Positions 1 to 13,700 of a stretch of 64,000 nucleotides of DNA are shown here, piece after piece. Origin of the DNA: Phoenix dactylifera (taxonomy: Eukaryota > Streptophyta > Magnoliopsida > Arecales > Arecaceae); contig NW_024067676.1 in assembly GCF_009389715.1 (NCBI RefSeq), positions 749,501 to 813,500 of the forward strand, in the 5' to 3' direction. A program made the translations under genes and the position numbers. The notes under the pieces were generated by a model that searched no databases, was not told where the DNA came from, and was given only the letters and a program-made list of their open reading frames with translations. Numbering within the stretch: position 1 is the first letter of the stretch; each line of letters starts with the position of its first letter.

Positions 1-3000
1 GCCGGTTCGGAGTCGGAGGATGGCGGGAGCGGCGTCGGATTCAGCGGCCCCCTCAGTGGCCCTCCAGGAACCAGGAAGGCAAGATTTAAAGATGAGCAAA
101 CCTACGTAGAGATCACATTAGATGTGAGGGACGACTCCGTCGCAATCCAGGATATACGAGGCCAGGACCAGGAGGCAGCAATGCTTGCAAGGGCCTTGGA
201 GAGGCAGTCGCCGTCGACCGGCATCACGTCGAAGTTGAGGCAGGTGTCGCAGGAGCTGCGGCGGATGGCGTCGTTCTCCAGGAGCAGGCCTGCGAGCATT
301 GATAGGACCAAGTCTGGCGCGGCTCGGGCGCTGAAGGGGCTCCAGTTTGTGACCAAGAACGTGGGAAGCGGCGGCTGGCCGGAGGTCGAGCGGCGGTTCG
401 ACAAGCTCGCCGTCGATGGGGTGCTCCTGAGGACAAGGTTTGGGCAGTGCGTAGGTGAGTAGCCACCTTAGCAAGATGACACACTTTGTTTCTATATATT
501 GGTAATTGATCCTAGCTTTCTCATGCTTTTCTCAACCCTGGAGTTTTAGTTATTTTATGTGAATTAATTTGCAATTGAGGTAATGCATTAGTCCTTCTAT
601 TAGCCTATTTGACAGGTCACCCTTCAAGTCCTCCTTTCTTTTTAAGAACATTAAAATTTCACACTTAGTCTGCTTCACCCAAAAAGACTACCTACAAGGT
701 ATTATTTGAATTTATTAATCCTATATAAGCACCAAGATCTACCCAGCGAATAACCGATATGGAACTAAACACGCGCACGCACGGTCCTTACATAGTCTTT
801 CTAGTCCTTGCCTCTTGTGCTTTTTTTAGTCAGTAGGATTACTTAGCAATGAAACGATGTGTAATCCATCCTAGTATTGGCCTTTTTAAAGTATTTGTGT
901 TTATCAACAAACAGTAAAAACTGTATGTTTAGGGGCAAGAATTCGATTAATTATCTAACAACTTTCACACTGTGAAGATAAAAATGAAGCCTCTATCAGA
1001 TTGTAGATTAAAAGGAATGCTTCCTCTCAATTTGGGCTGCAGGGCTTTTGTGTCTGCATGTGTGTGTATGTGTGTGTATTTGGGTGAGAGCAATAGAGGA
1101 TCAGGAGAGGTCTAAAGCTAAGGTTATAATAAGTTGTTTGCGAATGCAGGAATGGTTGGATCAGAGGAGTTTGCTCTTGAGGTATATGATGCATTGGCAC
1201 GACGGAGGGGGATCATGGCGGCAATGCTGACCAAAGAAGAGCTCCAAGAATTCTGGGAGCAGCTCTCTGATGAAAGCTTCGACGCTCGCCTTCAAACATT
1301 CTTTGACATGTATGTGTAAATTGATGGACACCCTCCCTACTTCACCAATGACTTAAAAACACAAGCTTGGATCCATTGGTTGGCAGCTCTTTCCTCAACA
1401 TTTCTTTCAAACTTCTGTTGGCCAAATTTATGCAGGGTGGACAAGGATGCAGATGGCAGGATAACAGAAGTAGAGGTCAAAGAGGTGTGTGACAATATTC
1501 TCTTTTTGCTTTTTAGTTTGATGCTCTCAAAATCCAACCTATGCTCCATCTAATAAGAGCTACTAACTAAATGATGATTGTTAATGCACCTGAACAATTC
1601 AATTCTTTCTAACATGCAAAAAAATAAAATAATTTGTGCTCAGATCATCAGCCTGAGTGCATCGGCGAACAAGTTGTCGAAGATCCAAGAACGCGCCGAT
1701 GAGTACACAGCCCTAATCATGGAAGAGCTAGATCCTAACCATTTGGGCTATGTTGAGGTCTATCCAGTCCCAATCATGACTCTTCTCAACCATCTGTTTT
1801 AACTTGCGCTAATAGTTCCTATGTGAACAATTGCATGCAGCTCTTCAACCTGGAGATGCTACTGCTTCATCCAGCTAACCATTCCACCAAGTTGACACCC
1901 TACAGCTCCAACCTCAGCCAGCTCCTTAGCCAGAAGCTAGTAGCCACCAAGGACTACAACCCCCTTCGCCGCTGCTGCCGGGGATTCTCATACTTCATGG
2001 AGGACAATTGGAAGCGAGTCTGGGTGATCGCCCTCTGGCTCGCCATCTGTGCCGGCCTCTTCACCTGGAAATTCATCCAATACCGCCAGCGTGCTGTCTA
2101 TCATGTCATGGGCTACTGCGTCACCACCGCCAAGGGCGCCGCCGAGACCCTCAAATTCAACATGGCCATCATCCTCCTCCCTGTCTGTCGGAACACCGTA
2201 ACTTGGCTCAGATCCAGGACCAAGCTAGGGTTGATTGTTCCATTCAATGACAACCTCAATTTTCACAAGGTACACTTGTCGCATGAAATTGGCCCTGTCA
2301 TGAAGAGTTCGTTATGGCATCAAAGCTTATCAATTCGATATCGCATGATAAAAATTTGCTCAGTCCTTTCATAAAGCCTTCTTAACTTAGAATTATGAAC
2401 ATAATCATCATCATCATCATCATCTTGTGGCTATCAGGTAATCGCTGCGGGCATCGCTATTGGTATAGGGCTCCACGCAGGAGCTCACTTGACTTGCGAC
2501 TTTCCTCGGCTCCTACATGCAACCGATGCAGAGTACGAGCCGATGAAGATCTTCTTCGGCGATCAGCGCCCGCCGAATTACTGGTGGTTCGTCAAGGGGA
2601 TAGAAGGATGGACTGGGGTGGTCATGGTGGTGCTCATGGCGGTGGCCTATGTGTTGGCCCTGCCTTGGTTCCGCCGGAACAGGCTAAAGCCTACTAACCC
2701 ACTCCGCAGGCTCACCGGCTTCAATGCGTTCTGGTATTCCCACCACCTCTTCGTTATCGTGTTCGCGCTCTTCGTCGTCCATGGCCAATGCCTCTACCTT
2801 ACCAAGCAATGGTATAAGAAAACGGTATGTTAATGGGCCTCACTTTAGAAATTTAATTTGTAGATGCTTGTCAAATTATTAAATTTTAGTTTAATTATAT
2901 TGTAATGTTTATGTGATGCGGTATGTTATTATTCAGACATGGATGTACCTCGTTATCCCTGTGATGTTGTATCTATGTGAACGCCTCCTGCGTGCCTTGA

Positions 3001-6000
3001 GGTCTGGCTACAGGACCGTTAGGGTTCAAAAGGTATGATATATCCAACATTTTGATCCAAAGTATCATCCATTATTTCCTCATTAGGTCCCATAGAATCA
3101 TTGTTTCTAGTAAGGATCAATATATAATTTTTTATAATTAGGGCTGAAATTGGATCGGATACGAATTGAATACTAGCATATCTATATCTATATTTATTTT
3201 GTTTAACGGATATAGATATGGATACGAATATTGGTCGGATATAAAAATTAATATCTATATTTATTTTAAATGAATACGGATACAAATCGGATAATTAGAC
3301 TTTATTACCACAGAATCAAAAATATTACTAAGTGAATGATAAATCAAGTTAATAGCATGTTAATATGATCATTTAGTTTTTTTAAAAGTTCATGAGTGCT
3401 ATATAAAATTAAATATGGTTACAAATGAAAACGGATATTTGGATACGGATTGAATAGTTGTCTATCCATATCCATATACATTTTACTTTGATGGATATAG
3501 ATACGGGTACGAATATTAATAATCAGATGTTCAAATTTCTATCTATATCTGAATAGATTCAGATACGAAAATAGACCCGAATGAATATTATCCGATCCGC
3601 TTTCGCTCTTATTTACAATGGATACCATAATAGTTATGGGGCTACGTCATTACCTGCATAACAGCTCATAATACTGTTCATCGCATGTATGTATGCATAT
3701 ATTCACATTGTTACATTAGCATTTTGTAGTTTAGCCTATCATTTTTGTACAAAATTTAGTATTATTTTTAAGCTTATATCTACTATATAGAAAATAAAAA
3801 TAGTGGATGGTTTTGACAAATTTTTCAGGGCATGACTACTTTGATTATGTAATGAGAGTTCTAAATTGTCTATTTGGACTCCTGCAACTTGCTTTAACTG
3901 CAAAAGATTATTATTAGTCTTTCCCATAAGCAACAGTATGATAAAAGACAAATTATCATTTGCTAATTGTCATCATAATAGATTGTTGGTTTTTAATAAT
4001 TTATGTGGTTGTTATTTAATTTCAGTGATGGTTTTAGAATGGATCATGTTAGCAATATTCTTGTTAATTATCTTGTGATTTCTTGCCCTTTGATGTAGGT
4101 TGCAGTCTACCCAGGAAATGTGCTGGCCCTTCAAATGTCCAAGCCCCATGGTTTCAAATACAGAAGCGGGCAATACATCTTTGTAAACTGTGCTGCAGTC
4201 TCCCCATTCCAGTGGTAACCTTTAGTCTTCAATTCCTGCCTCTATTTCAACTAGAATGGTTCGATCAAAGATCGGATGGCTGAAATTTTCTTCTTTCTCT
4301 GCCTTTCCCTCAGGCACCCCTTCTCCATCACTTCAGCTCCTGGAGATGATTACCTCAGCATGCACATCCGCACCAAAGGTGACTGGACCTCAAGGCTCAG
4401 GAATATATTCTCGGAGGTATGCCAACTCAAGTTAGGGGTCATAATTTTTAACCAATTAACCTACTTAACTTGATTCAACCTATTTAGGTCAGGTTAGGTT
4501 ATCTGTTTAATAATATGGTTGAATTCCCATGTGTGAATTTTTGACATGTTTAATAAAAAGATCAGATTTGGATTTACAGATTTTTTATCTATTCTATATC
4601 TGATTCGATCCGTATCTAGTCCGACCTGATCCGATAATAATGCCACTTCTTTTTATCTAACACTGTCCTCGAAATATAACAGGTTTGCCGGCCTCCTAAG
4701 ACTGGCCAGAGTGGACTCCTTAGAGCTGATCTCATGGCAGAGGAAAGCAATCCCAAGTACAAATATCTTCTTGAAATTTTCATGCCTTGTAGCCTTAACA
4801 TGCTTTTGATCTTTGGCTAATCAAGAATTTTCGATGCAAATCAAATTAGGTTTCCGAAGCTTCGGATCGACGGCCCTTATGGTGCTCCTGCGCAAGACTA
4901 CCGAAACTACGATGTCCTCCTCCTCATTGGGCTCGGCATTGGAGCAACTCCATTGATAAGCATCCTTAAAGATGTGCTGAATAATATCAAGCAGAATGGA
5001 GTAGTGGCAGGAGATCTGGAAGGTGGCAACAAACCTAAGAAGGCATTCATGACACAACGGGCCTACTTCTATTGGGTCACTCGGGAGGAAGGTTCCTTCG
5101 AGTGGTTCAGAGGGGTGATGAACGAGGTGGCGGAGAAGGACAAAGATGGTGTGATCGAGCTCCATAACCATTGCACGAGTGTGTATGAGGAGGGCGACGC
5201 CCGCTCGGCCCTCATTGTGATGCTCCAAGCACTCCACCATGCAAAGAATGGGGTTGACATCGTATCCGGGACCCGTGTCAAGACCCACTTTGCCCGGCCA
5301 AATTGGCGCAACGTTTTCAAGCATGTTGCAATTAACCACCAAAAACAACGAGTTGGTGAGTCTATGTTGGATATTCTTAAAATCTATAATTATTATTCTA
5401 TTCTTTCATGTTGAATTTAATTTTAGGGTTCGGATATTAAAAAGCTAATCCAGGATCCTCGGTGCCACTTTTACGACACGGAGCTTGTACCATCATAGAT
5501 GACCACTAAGTCATTCATCTTGAAGATGGGCTGCTCTTCTGTAATCGCACTAATGGTATCTCATCATATTTCAAGAATGAATGAGAGCAGCCTATCTCCG
5601 AAATGGACGACGTGGTGGTTATCCGCAGTAATATAGGATTCTACGGTGCAAAAGTTGCAATGCAGAGAATCCAAACTCCGAAAAAATAGTTGTGAAATGA
5701 TAAAGGAGATGACATGTAAGTATGGAACTGGCACTCAACGAACAAAGATCTCCCAAAGTGGAAGATTTTATAGTTTTTGCTGCTCATGGTTTTGGATTGA
5801 GTCCATATTGGTTTGTTAGGCAGGTAAACAGGGATGGCTCGAGTAATAAAGCAAATTATATATAAGACATAGGGACAAATTCTTCCATGTATGGTCAGGG
5901 TCATTCATGTTTGGCACTTTGTCATTATCTTTGTTTCTTATTATACTAAACTTGAAACTATTCTGTTCATTTTGTAAGAACATTGTCCTGACATCGACTG

Positions 6001-6123
6001 TACTTGGTTTCAGGAGTTTTTTACTGCGGCCAACAAACCTTGGTAGCAGAATTAAGACGGTTAGCACAGGATTTCTCACACAAGACGAACACAAAGTTTG
6101 ATTTCCACAAGGAGAATTTTTGA
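1..6123 (+). CDS. RBOH: Respiratory burst NADPH oxidase (RBOH), 5'-partial
   Basis: This enzyme moves electrons from cytosolic NADPH through FAD and two haems across the plasma membrane to make apoplastic superoxide. Twelve visible exons: 1-454, 1150-1309, 1436-1484, 1644-1757, 1841-2269, 2438-2824, 2937-3032, 4099-4214, 4314-4416, 4683-4756, 4850-5355, 6014-6123. All junctions are GT-AG and phases agree, giving 865 residues. The true start lies upstream; family members usually have about 900-950 residues. In order: an N-terminal regulatory region with [15 protein letters not shown], an EF-hand loop ([15 protein letters not shown], about residue 207), a second degenerate EF-hand (DPNHLGYVE), and about six membrane segments from residue 319. 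Haem-region histidines lie in GLHAGAHL and FWYSHHLF. The NADPH domain has [10 protein letters not shown] and GLGIGATP, and the protein ends in FHKENF. The usual CGP near the C-terminus reads CGQQ. The C-terminal part ([19 protein letters not shown]) resembles RBOHB-type members, but the subtype is inference. EF-hands imply calcium control. Confidence 0.96.
3139..3612. repeat. Non-autonomous DNA-element-like repeat in RBOH intron 7
   Basis: An AT-rich block inside the 1.07-kb intron 7 of RBOH is full of degenerate words such as GGATATAGATA and GGATACGAA in both orientations. It opens with GGGCTGAAATTGGATCGGAT and closes with ATCCGATCCGCTTTCGCTC, so the two edges are imperfect inverted copies sharing GGATCGGAT and GAAA. 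This layout fits a decayed hAT-type MITE. I cannot see a clear target-site duplication. Confidence 0.5.
4470..4645. repeat. Degenerate GATCCGA/GGTCAGGTTA repeat in RBOH intron 9
   Basis: Intron 9 contains AGGTCAGGTTAGGTTA, followed about 130 bp later by GATTCGATCC and CCGACCTGATCCGATAA. The vocabulary is the same as the repeat in intron 7 and those near 13.0, 53.0 and 55.0 kb. It is probably a relic of the same type of element. No coding potential is visible. Confidence 0.35.
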
Positions 6124-7756
6124 TATTTTATTAATACAAATCATATTCTTTTGTTTTAGAAATATGTTGCCATCTGTATAAAATAGTACATGTGGATGTA
6201 AGTTTCTTCTAAGCCGTACCTAGTTTTATGGCTAATGTTACAAAGCATTCTATCTAGCATTTGTAATCCGTCATGGTAAACTGCATTAAGTTTTCTTGAT
6301 TTTACCTTCATTTTCTTAAAAGTCTGGTGGAGCTCATCTCTTCTTCTCGATTTTTAGATGGAACCTTTGATACTGCATGAAAAAGCATCCGGTTTTTAAA
6401 TAACTTCAAGGAAGCATTTGGTTTGCCACCCAAATTCAAATCAGAATTAAAATGGATCGGAATGAAAATCAAAATATGACCATATCCCCAATGTATTATA
6501 GTTCATAACCAGAATCGAAATAGAGATAGAATTTGAATACCAGAAAAAGGTAAAGATTGAGTTTTGGAGAATTGAGGCATTCACATTCTCTCCTAAAATT
6601 GGATCGAAAATAAAACTCTCCAACCAAACATAGCTGGAATAGTTGAAATGAGAATAACTCGTTTTCATTTCCGTTCCTCGAGCTCCCCCAATCAATCATA
6701 CCCTAAGTTACTTCTTAGTCAATTAAGGTAGCCACATTCAATCTACTTTTGTACCATGCTAGAACAACATTAGCTCATGCAAAAATAATCCTTCATGAAA
6801 CAATTCAAGTACTGTTACAAGCCAACACTGGCAGCCTGGGGTATGAAATAAGGAGCAAAATCATGCCAAGCAGATACATTTCCTCCCATCAGATCAATAA
6901 ATTATCAATAAGACACAATAGACTTTAAATAACAGCATTTATCAACTGAAAAAAAAAAAAACCAATAATGACTCAAAATTGGAAAAGATCTTCAAAGATG
7001 GCAAAATGCTCTACTCTTGGTGGTGCACCATCCCAAAGGTAAGAATTTTCACCCAGGCATGAAGACAAAATGTTTCGAGTTATGTATCAGGCCTCTCTAG
7101 CTTATGTGCAACAATGTATTATCTGTCAGAATTACATGCTAACAAACGTGATTCACACCGATCATGCTCAGAAGTACACAGCTACTTGAAAAACCTAAGA
7201 TTCTAATAACCAAAATACAGCTCCTTACCGGTCTGCAACTTCGTAAATAAGCATAAATCAATTGATAATTTTGAGTTCTACGTCCTAATTAGCAACTTAA
7301 TAGCAATAGTATTGGAGTTAAAAATCACAGCATGGGGAAGAAAATCTGAGAGAGGATTCATCAGTTACACAAATTACAAGTGACAGAAACCAGCCTATCA
7401 AGCAGAAGCAGGAAGCAAAGCAACATGTTCTTAATGAAGTACCCAAAATGAATAAAAGTACCAATGCCTGCAAATAGCCCTTTCTAAAAGCTACCTGTAA
7501 GCCATCATGTTCACCCCATAAAAAATATATATATAAAGGTCGATACAAGAGTATGAAAGTTCATGCCCTTAACTAGGGGAGGAGCCTTTTTTTCCATGTT
7601 GAGAGCCTCCGGTGCCTTCTTGAACCTTTTACCCTTGAACATACCAGTGGATCATGCAGAACGAAAGCAAATCCACCATCAAATTTTCATTATGTCCATA
7701 GGTAATGGTCGAAAATTATCATACAAAACCAGCTCATTCCATTTAAGTACTTTGCT
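6124..7756. other. Convergent spacer between RBOH and PRP38B
   Basis: This 1.6-kb AT-rich stretch lies between the stop codons of two convergent genes and should hold both 3' UTRs. No poly(A) site can be fixed by eye. It contains the MITE-like segment listed at 6411-6707. No further gene is supported. Confidence 0.6.
6411..6707. mobile_element. MITE-like segment
   Basis: The segment starts near AGCATTTGGTTTGCCACC and carries repeated GGAATGAAAAT, GAATCGAAAT and AAATTGGATCGAAAAT words plus CCAACCAAACATAGC near the other end. GTTTGGTT-type ends with AT-rich, non-coding interiors are typical of plant miniature DNA transposons. The ends are not well enough preserved to assign a superfamily. Confidence 0.35.
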
Positions 7757-10700
7757 TTACCTCCAAGAAGACCCCCCCAATCTGATCACCTCTTCAGTGC
7801 CTGTATCCCTACGAAGCCTTTCAGTACCTTCACTTTGCTTGTCACTACCATCACCATATAAATCCTTCAGCTTTGCCAGATTGCTTGAAACACTAGCTGT
7901 CTTCTCTTTGCTTCCATCTCTCAATGGACTAGGGCGATGGTCAGAGTTTGCACCACGGATTTGCACACTCCGGCTCCTGCTCCTGCTCCGACTTCGGCTC
8001 CTGCTCCTGCTTCTACTCCGACGAGAGCTCGAATGTCTGTGTCGGTCAGTGTCCCGCACACTCCTTTCATGATCCCGCCTCCCACTATCCCTCTCTGAAT
8101 ATCTGGACCGGAGAGAGTCCCTATCTCTACTGTCATGATCACCATGTCGATCATATTCATGCCTCCTATCTCGTTCCCGGTTCCGATACCGGTCCCGGTC
8201 TCGGTCCCGATCTCGGTCTCGGTCCCGGTCCCGATCTGAATGATCTCGTTCAGGTCTTTCACGACTGTGACTGCGACGATTACTAGGGGATGATCTTCGA
8301 AGGTCCTCGCTGTCGCTTCTTTCGTGCACAGTTGGTAAGGTCCTTCGGACTGGGGATGAGTCCCTGGTGGATGCACGATGTGGAGCACGCTGACCAAAAG
8401 AGACTGACAAAGAAGCTTTCACAGAAGGAGGGCGACGAGCAGTATCATCTGAGCCATGACGAGTGGACTCTCCAGTAGCCCCAGAGGTCTTGGTGGGGAG
8501 CTTCATCTTCTCCAGATTGGAGACAATTTGGCGCAGGATTGGGACAGGCACACGGGGGAAAAGAGTATCAAAGTAGTACTGCAGCAACACACAAATAGTC
8601 ATGGCATATGTTAGCATACAATGCTTTCCATTAAAGACTGAATATACAAGATCTACCTGCCTAGATATCATCATATACATGTAGAAAGTATGCTTTGAAA
8701 CAAGCTTGTACAGTGGGATGAGTTGCACCAAAAAAAGCATTCGGTGATTTAATGACAAAGATAATCCTGATTTAAACATAGTTAAACTATCAACTGAGGT
8801 CACTATGATGAGTTATATTGTCAAAACCAGAAATTCAGGCACACGAACTCAATGTACACAAGTACATAACTGTCCCAAGTCAACAATGCTTGAATGCACC
8901 ACAGCAGATGATGAGCCAGAAATTAGTCATTGGCAAACTAAAGCAGGACAAAGAGTCCAAGGATCAGGCAGAAACGTTTCGAAGAATGCAGTTACAGATT
9001 AGAATTCATATGGTTACTGAATAATGCCAAAAAGAACAAATTGACATGGATATAAAAGGATGTATTTTCTACGCATGTATAAACCATCTTGGTCAGGACA
9101 AAAGGAAGATGACTACAATGGTTGTTATGTTTACAAGTGTGCTGGATCATAATGTTAGTCATCAGGCATGTATTGCACTCAGCAAGTTCTTAAGATTACA
9201 ATAAAGCTCTCAACTTGCAGTTACAGTGTTTGAATGTCCTCAATTTAAATATGCAACATCAAAAGGCAAGATAGCCCTCCAACCATGTCTGCCAAATAAA
9301 TGCATTCATGTCAAATAACAAAGGTTGTTTTTATCTTTCGACAAATTATATATTCTATTTTGTGAATTTCAATTACCTGGCAATAATTCAATAAATGTTA
9401 GAAAATGTATATAAGATTCTACATAGTGTAACAAGTTTAAGACATTAATATAAAAAGAAATATTATGTTTCCTAAAATTTTTGCAATTCTACAGGACATG
9501 CTCTCAAAATTACTTAAAGCAAAAAAAATTCAAGTTCAACATTTTGACATTGCTTCTTAGAGGCTCACTCTATCACCCATAAGCAAAATCAGCTGGCCCA
9601 CAAAAAAGAAAAGAAAAGAAAAGAAAAAACAACTATGACGACGACAATGACAAGAATAGCAGACTCAGAATAGGACATTTAGCCTTATATTGGGCAGCCT
9701 CAGCAGGAATCCCCCTAATTGGCAAAAACTGGACCAAACTTATCAGTTTTAGCTAAAACTGCCCAAACGACTGGAACTCAATCAGAAAGGGATTGTTTCA
9801 GGTGAAACCTATCTGTCTTGACCAAAATATTTTGGTTTCAACAGAAACTTCAAACATTATATTTACAATTAAGAAATTTCCACAGTTCTTGGCCACATAT
9901 ATTTAAAATAAAATAAAATAAAAATATCTAAAGGAAAAGGAAAAATACAACTTCTGAAAGGATGTCATAAGTCTCATTCCAGAATAGCTTGGCAGCAGCC
10001 ACCTAGGCTCCAATTCTCTTCTTACTAACTATCAGAATTGATGTCAAACTCCAAATTGTCTTTCTCTTACATATTAATAAGAAATATGAAATGATCCAAT
10101 AAACTGTTATCAGTAGTGCAATCCCACTACCACCCTCTCCATCACCAATGGACTGTCATAGTAGGCTTAATACAACACTAGAGAGCATGCCAGTGCACAA
10201 GGCTTCCGCCGTTGCAATGTCTGGGGAGAGTCAGATGTATGTAGCCTTACCTCTGTGTGCGGTGGGGTTGTTCCATGTTTTGAACCCATGATACCTGCCC
10301 TCTAGGCCTAATACAACACTACTCCCTATTTCTCAAGTGATTATTACATCAAAATCAAAGAACTATTTATTAAAAAAAAAATCCCATTGTTGTTGTATCT
10401 CCCTCCTCAAGCCTTCTTCCTTCTGGCTAGGTTGCCTAGAGAGAGAATCTTTCACCCTCCTCAGATCTCATCCTTGAGGCAGTTGTACTCATGTTTTCTT
10501 CTTTTCTCAGAAAATTACTATCCGTCGGTGAGTACAGATGGAGAGAGCACAGAGAACTAAGAAAAAAATGCATTCAAAAGCAAAGTGCCTTATCCTCTGC
10601 ATATGCAATCCTGCACAATATTAGCACCCTTTTTTACAGGCCAAGTCTGGCATGTATTAGTAGTTCAACCATGGCTCATCTGATTCAACTTATTGAGACA

Positions 10701-13700
10701 ACAATTAACTTAGAAAAGCAGCCAGGATCTAACCTTAGTTATGAAAAAGTTCCCGACTAGATTCTACAGAATTCCCCATAGATCTCCAGCCAAAATCCAG
10801 CCTTACATTTAGAGGTGGGATTTCTCATTTTACTGATATTTAAACTAAAGAGAGAAATGAATCCCCTGTAACACCACAACCGAGCCAAATATTTTCCCTC
10901 CTATACAAGGTTTTCTTTCTTCCTATATTCCAAATGGAGTGGTAAAGAATATACTTTCTGAACATCCATCAAAAAAGCAACGAATGGGGGATCCAATCTT
11001 CACAAAAAAAAGGTAAGTTTTTAAGGACATGGTATTAAAGTATAATCAGTTCTCAGCCTTATTTGTACAGAACGAATGCTCGCAGCTTGGTAGGGAAGGC
11101 ACCCTAGAAGTTTGGTGCTGGAGGTGGTGGGTATGAGTTCCGGTGTCCATCATGTAAGTGCATGCAATGGATAAGATTGTGTGAACAAAGTATTTTGTTG
11201 ACAAATTTGATAATCCCTTAAATTGCAGTATTCCTCCAATCCTTCTTCAAGACCAGGATGGCTTCTATACCAAATGTGATGACAAGAAACAGGAGATATG
11301 TAGGACATAATATCAGTTGGTTCTTTTAATTCAGCCTTGTCGACTACTTTAACATTCAAAGGTTCAGGAGATTATCATAATTGTCATTAACATACAGTTT
11401 GACATTGTCATTCCATCTACATCACTAACATATAGATAAGCCTAAATTGGACGAGTACAATTCTCAAATAGAAGTGTTAATGCAAAAATAGAGAAGCTTG
11501 CATGTAATATGCACAGAGACACCAATATAAATATCAGCATCAAGCAGTAGCATAAGTGCTTAAAACATTGACCAGGAAAGTAACTCACTGACAATATAAT
11601 TTAAACAGCATACTGCTCTTTTAGAGAACACAATCATTTCAAGATCAACATTACAAACCTTACAGAAAATTGTTGACAGAGATGTCATCTCCTCTCAAAG
11701 CAAACTCCATTATGGAAACCTAAGCTCAGAATCTCAAATCCAAAGATGAGCCATTTCATTACCAAAGCAATTACCCTTCAACTACCATGACAAACAACTA
11801 ACTTTATGGTACAAGTCTACATAGAAGTAAGATGACTTAAGCAAGCCAACAACAAGCATTATATATCACATTATAACACAATAGGCAAAGACGTAACCGA
11901 CCTGTCCAAGAAGAAGATCACGTACATATACCCCCATGGTTGTCATCCGACCATTAGACCCAGGAGAGAATTCCTGCAAAACAACAGATGAAAATGGCGA
12001 CTGCCTGAATTATTATCAAATGAGTTGCTAGCAACATGCACATTTTCTTTGAAACATATAGAAGAGCAACTATCTTCAAGAAAGTATAGGCAGCAAAAGG
12101 AATCGAGAGTCAAATCAACTAGCACAGAAACAACAGTTTAATGTATGATATAATATTATTAGTAAGCTGTAATTAACACCAATATCTAGACGTTGCAAAT
12201 GACCTGGTAATGCTTTGAAGCCGTGGATCAAGAATGAAGCTATACGCATATGCAGGCTACTGTTGTGAAAACCTACTTTCACTCTTATAGGATTGCTAAT
12301 TTAAAGAAGACTGATTCTTAGCCAGTTGGGATTACCAATCTTTTCCCCTTCTCCCTTTCGTGCCCAACTAGAAGTACATTATTTACAGGAGAAATTATTT
12401 CCATTCAAGAATCTATGACAACATCCCAAAAAAAAGGAGGGTTCTATCTATATGCATGTGTACGCTTGGGATTCGTTGATAATGAGTATCATATTTGTAG
12501 AGAAGAATCCTTCCAACTCCCTCCATACAGAGTGAATGATTGTTGCGACCCTTAGTTGATGATTGGCTTTCCTTGATATTGATATCTATGTTTCAGACTG
12601 GAATAAAAAAAATTACAAGGATTTGACAGTAAAAACGAAAATAAGACTGGATGTAACAGTTGGCAGTGGTAATTCTCAATGCTAATACAGTAAGCTTGGA
12701 AAAGTACAGAGGTGAGATCACAAGCAAGATCCCAGAGTGGGTGTACTGACCTAAGCATATGATTCTGCCCGCCAGAGTTTGAACTTGATAAAGGAACTGA
12801 GTTAGCACCTCTACATCTTAAAGGAATGTTATCAACAAACTTAAGATTATACGGCAAACCATCAAAAAGCTTCATGGTGTTTTCAGTTCATAGCAAATTT
12901 GCACTTGACAATTTGCTCAGCCCTAGTACATATCACATTAGGCTCCCAAAATGAAAAAACGCCCATCCTTGTGTATAGGGCTACAAAATGGAATTGGATC
13001 AACCTCATGCCAATCTGGATTTGACCCTGAACCAAAATCATTTGGATCAGGCTCAGATTGAAAAATATGCTCTACCTGAAATGCAGATTGTATATGGATC
13101 AAATTCGATCTAATTGGAATCCAAACCTACCTCAAGCCCACATACTACTAATGATGACATGTATTTAACTACCAATATGTGCTGACAATAACCATATGTT
13201 GATGTTAATAAAAATTACACAGAGAGCAAGTTAATAATGCTCATATCTTATTATACCTGTTCCTATTAATAATATATTTAGGAAAAATCAGGTAACTCAA
13301 TTTATAGATGTTCCTTATGATGTGTTCGAGTTATTTATAACCCAATTTAACATGAAAAAATTATGGATCAAACAGCACTGAAACTCCATCTAATCCAACC
13401 CAGGTAGAACTGGATTGGGCTGGTTCAAAGTTCTGACCCTATTCATATAGAACAAGCTTCAATTGTGCCAAACTTGATCGAAACCTTCCCACTTTCAGCC
13501 CCACTTAGGCACTGGTTAGCTTCCTGCGTTCTTCCAATCATTTTGAAACAATTGGGGAAGTACCTTTTTCCACAAAATGGAACTTCTCAATGGGTCCCTG
13601 TATCTTTGAAACAAACTCGTTATCCTAGAGTAATGACATCAAAATCATCTGCTTACATTTTTTTATAAAAAAAGCATTAGATGTAGCTACTCTGCAACAA

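Noticed and set aside
7921-8478. Alternative frames across the Arg/Ser-rich exon of PRP38B
   Set aside because: Shadows of the RS/RD repeat region; only the called frame joins the PRP38 domain exons.
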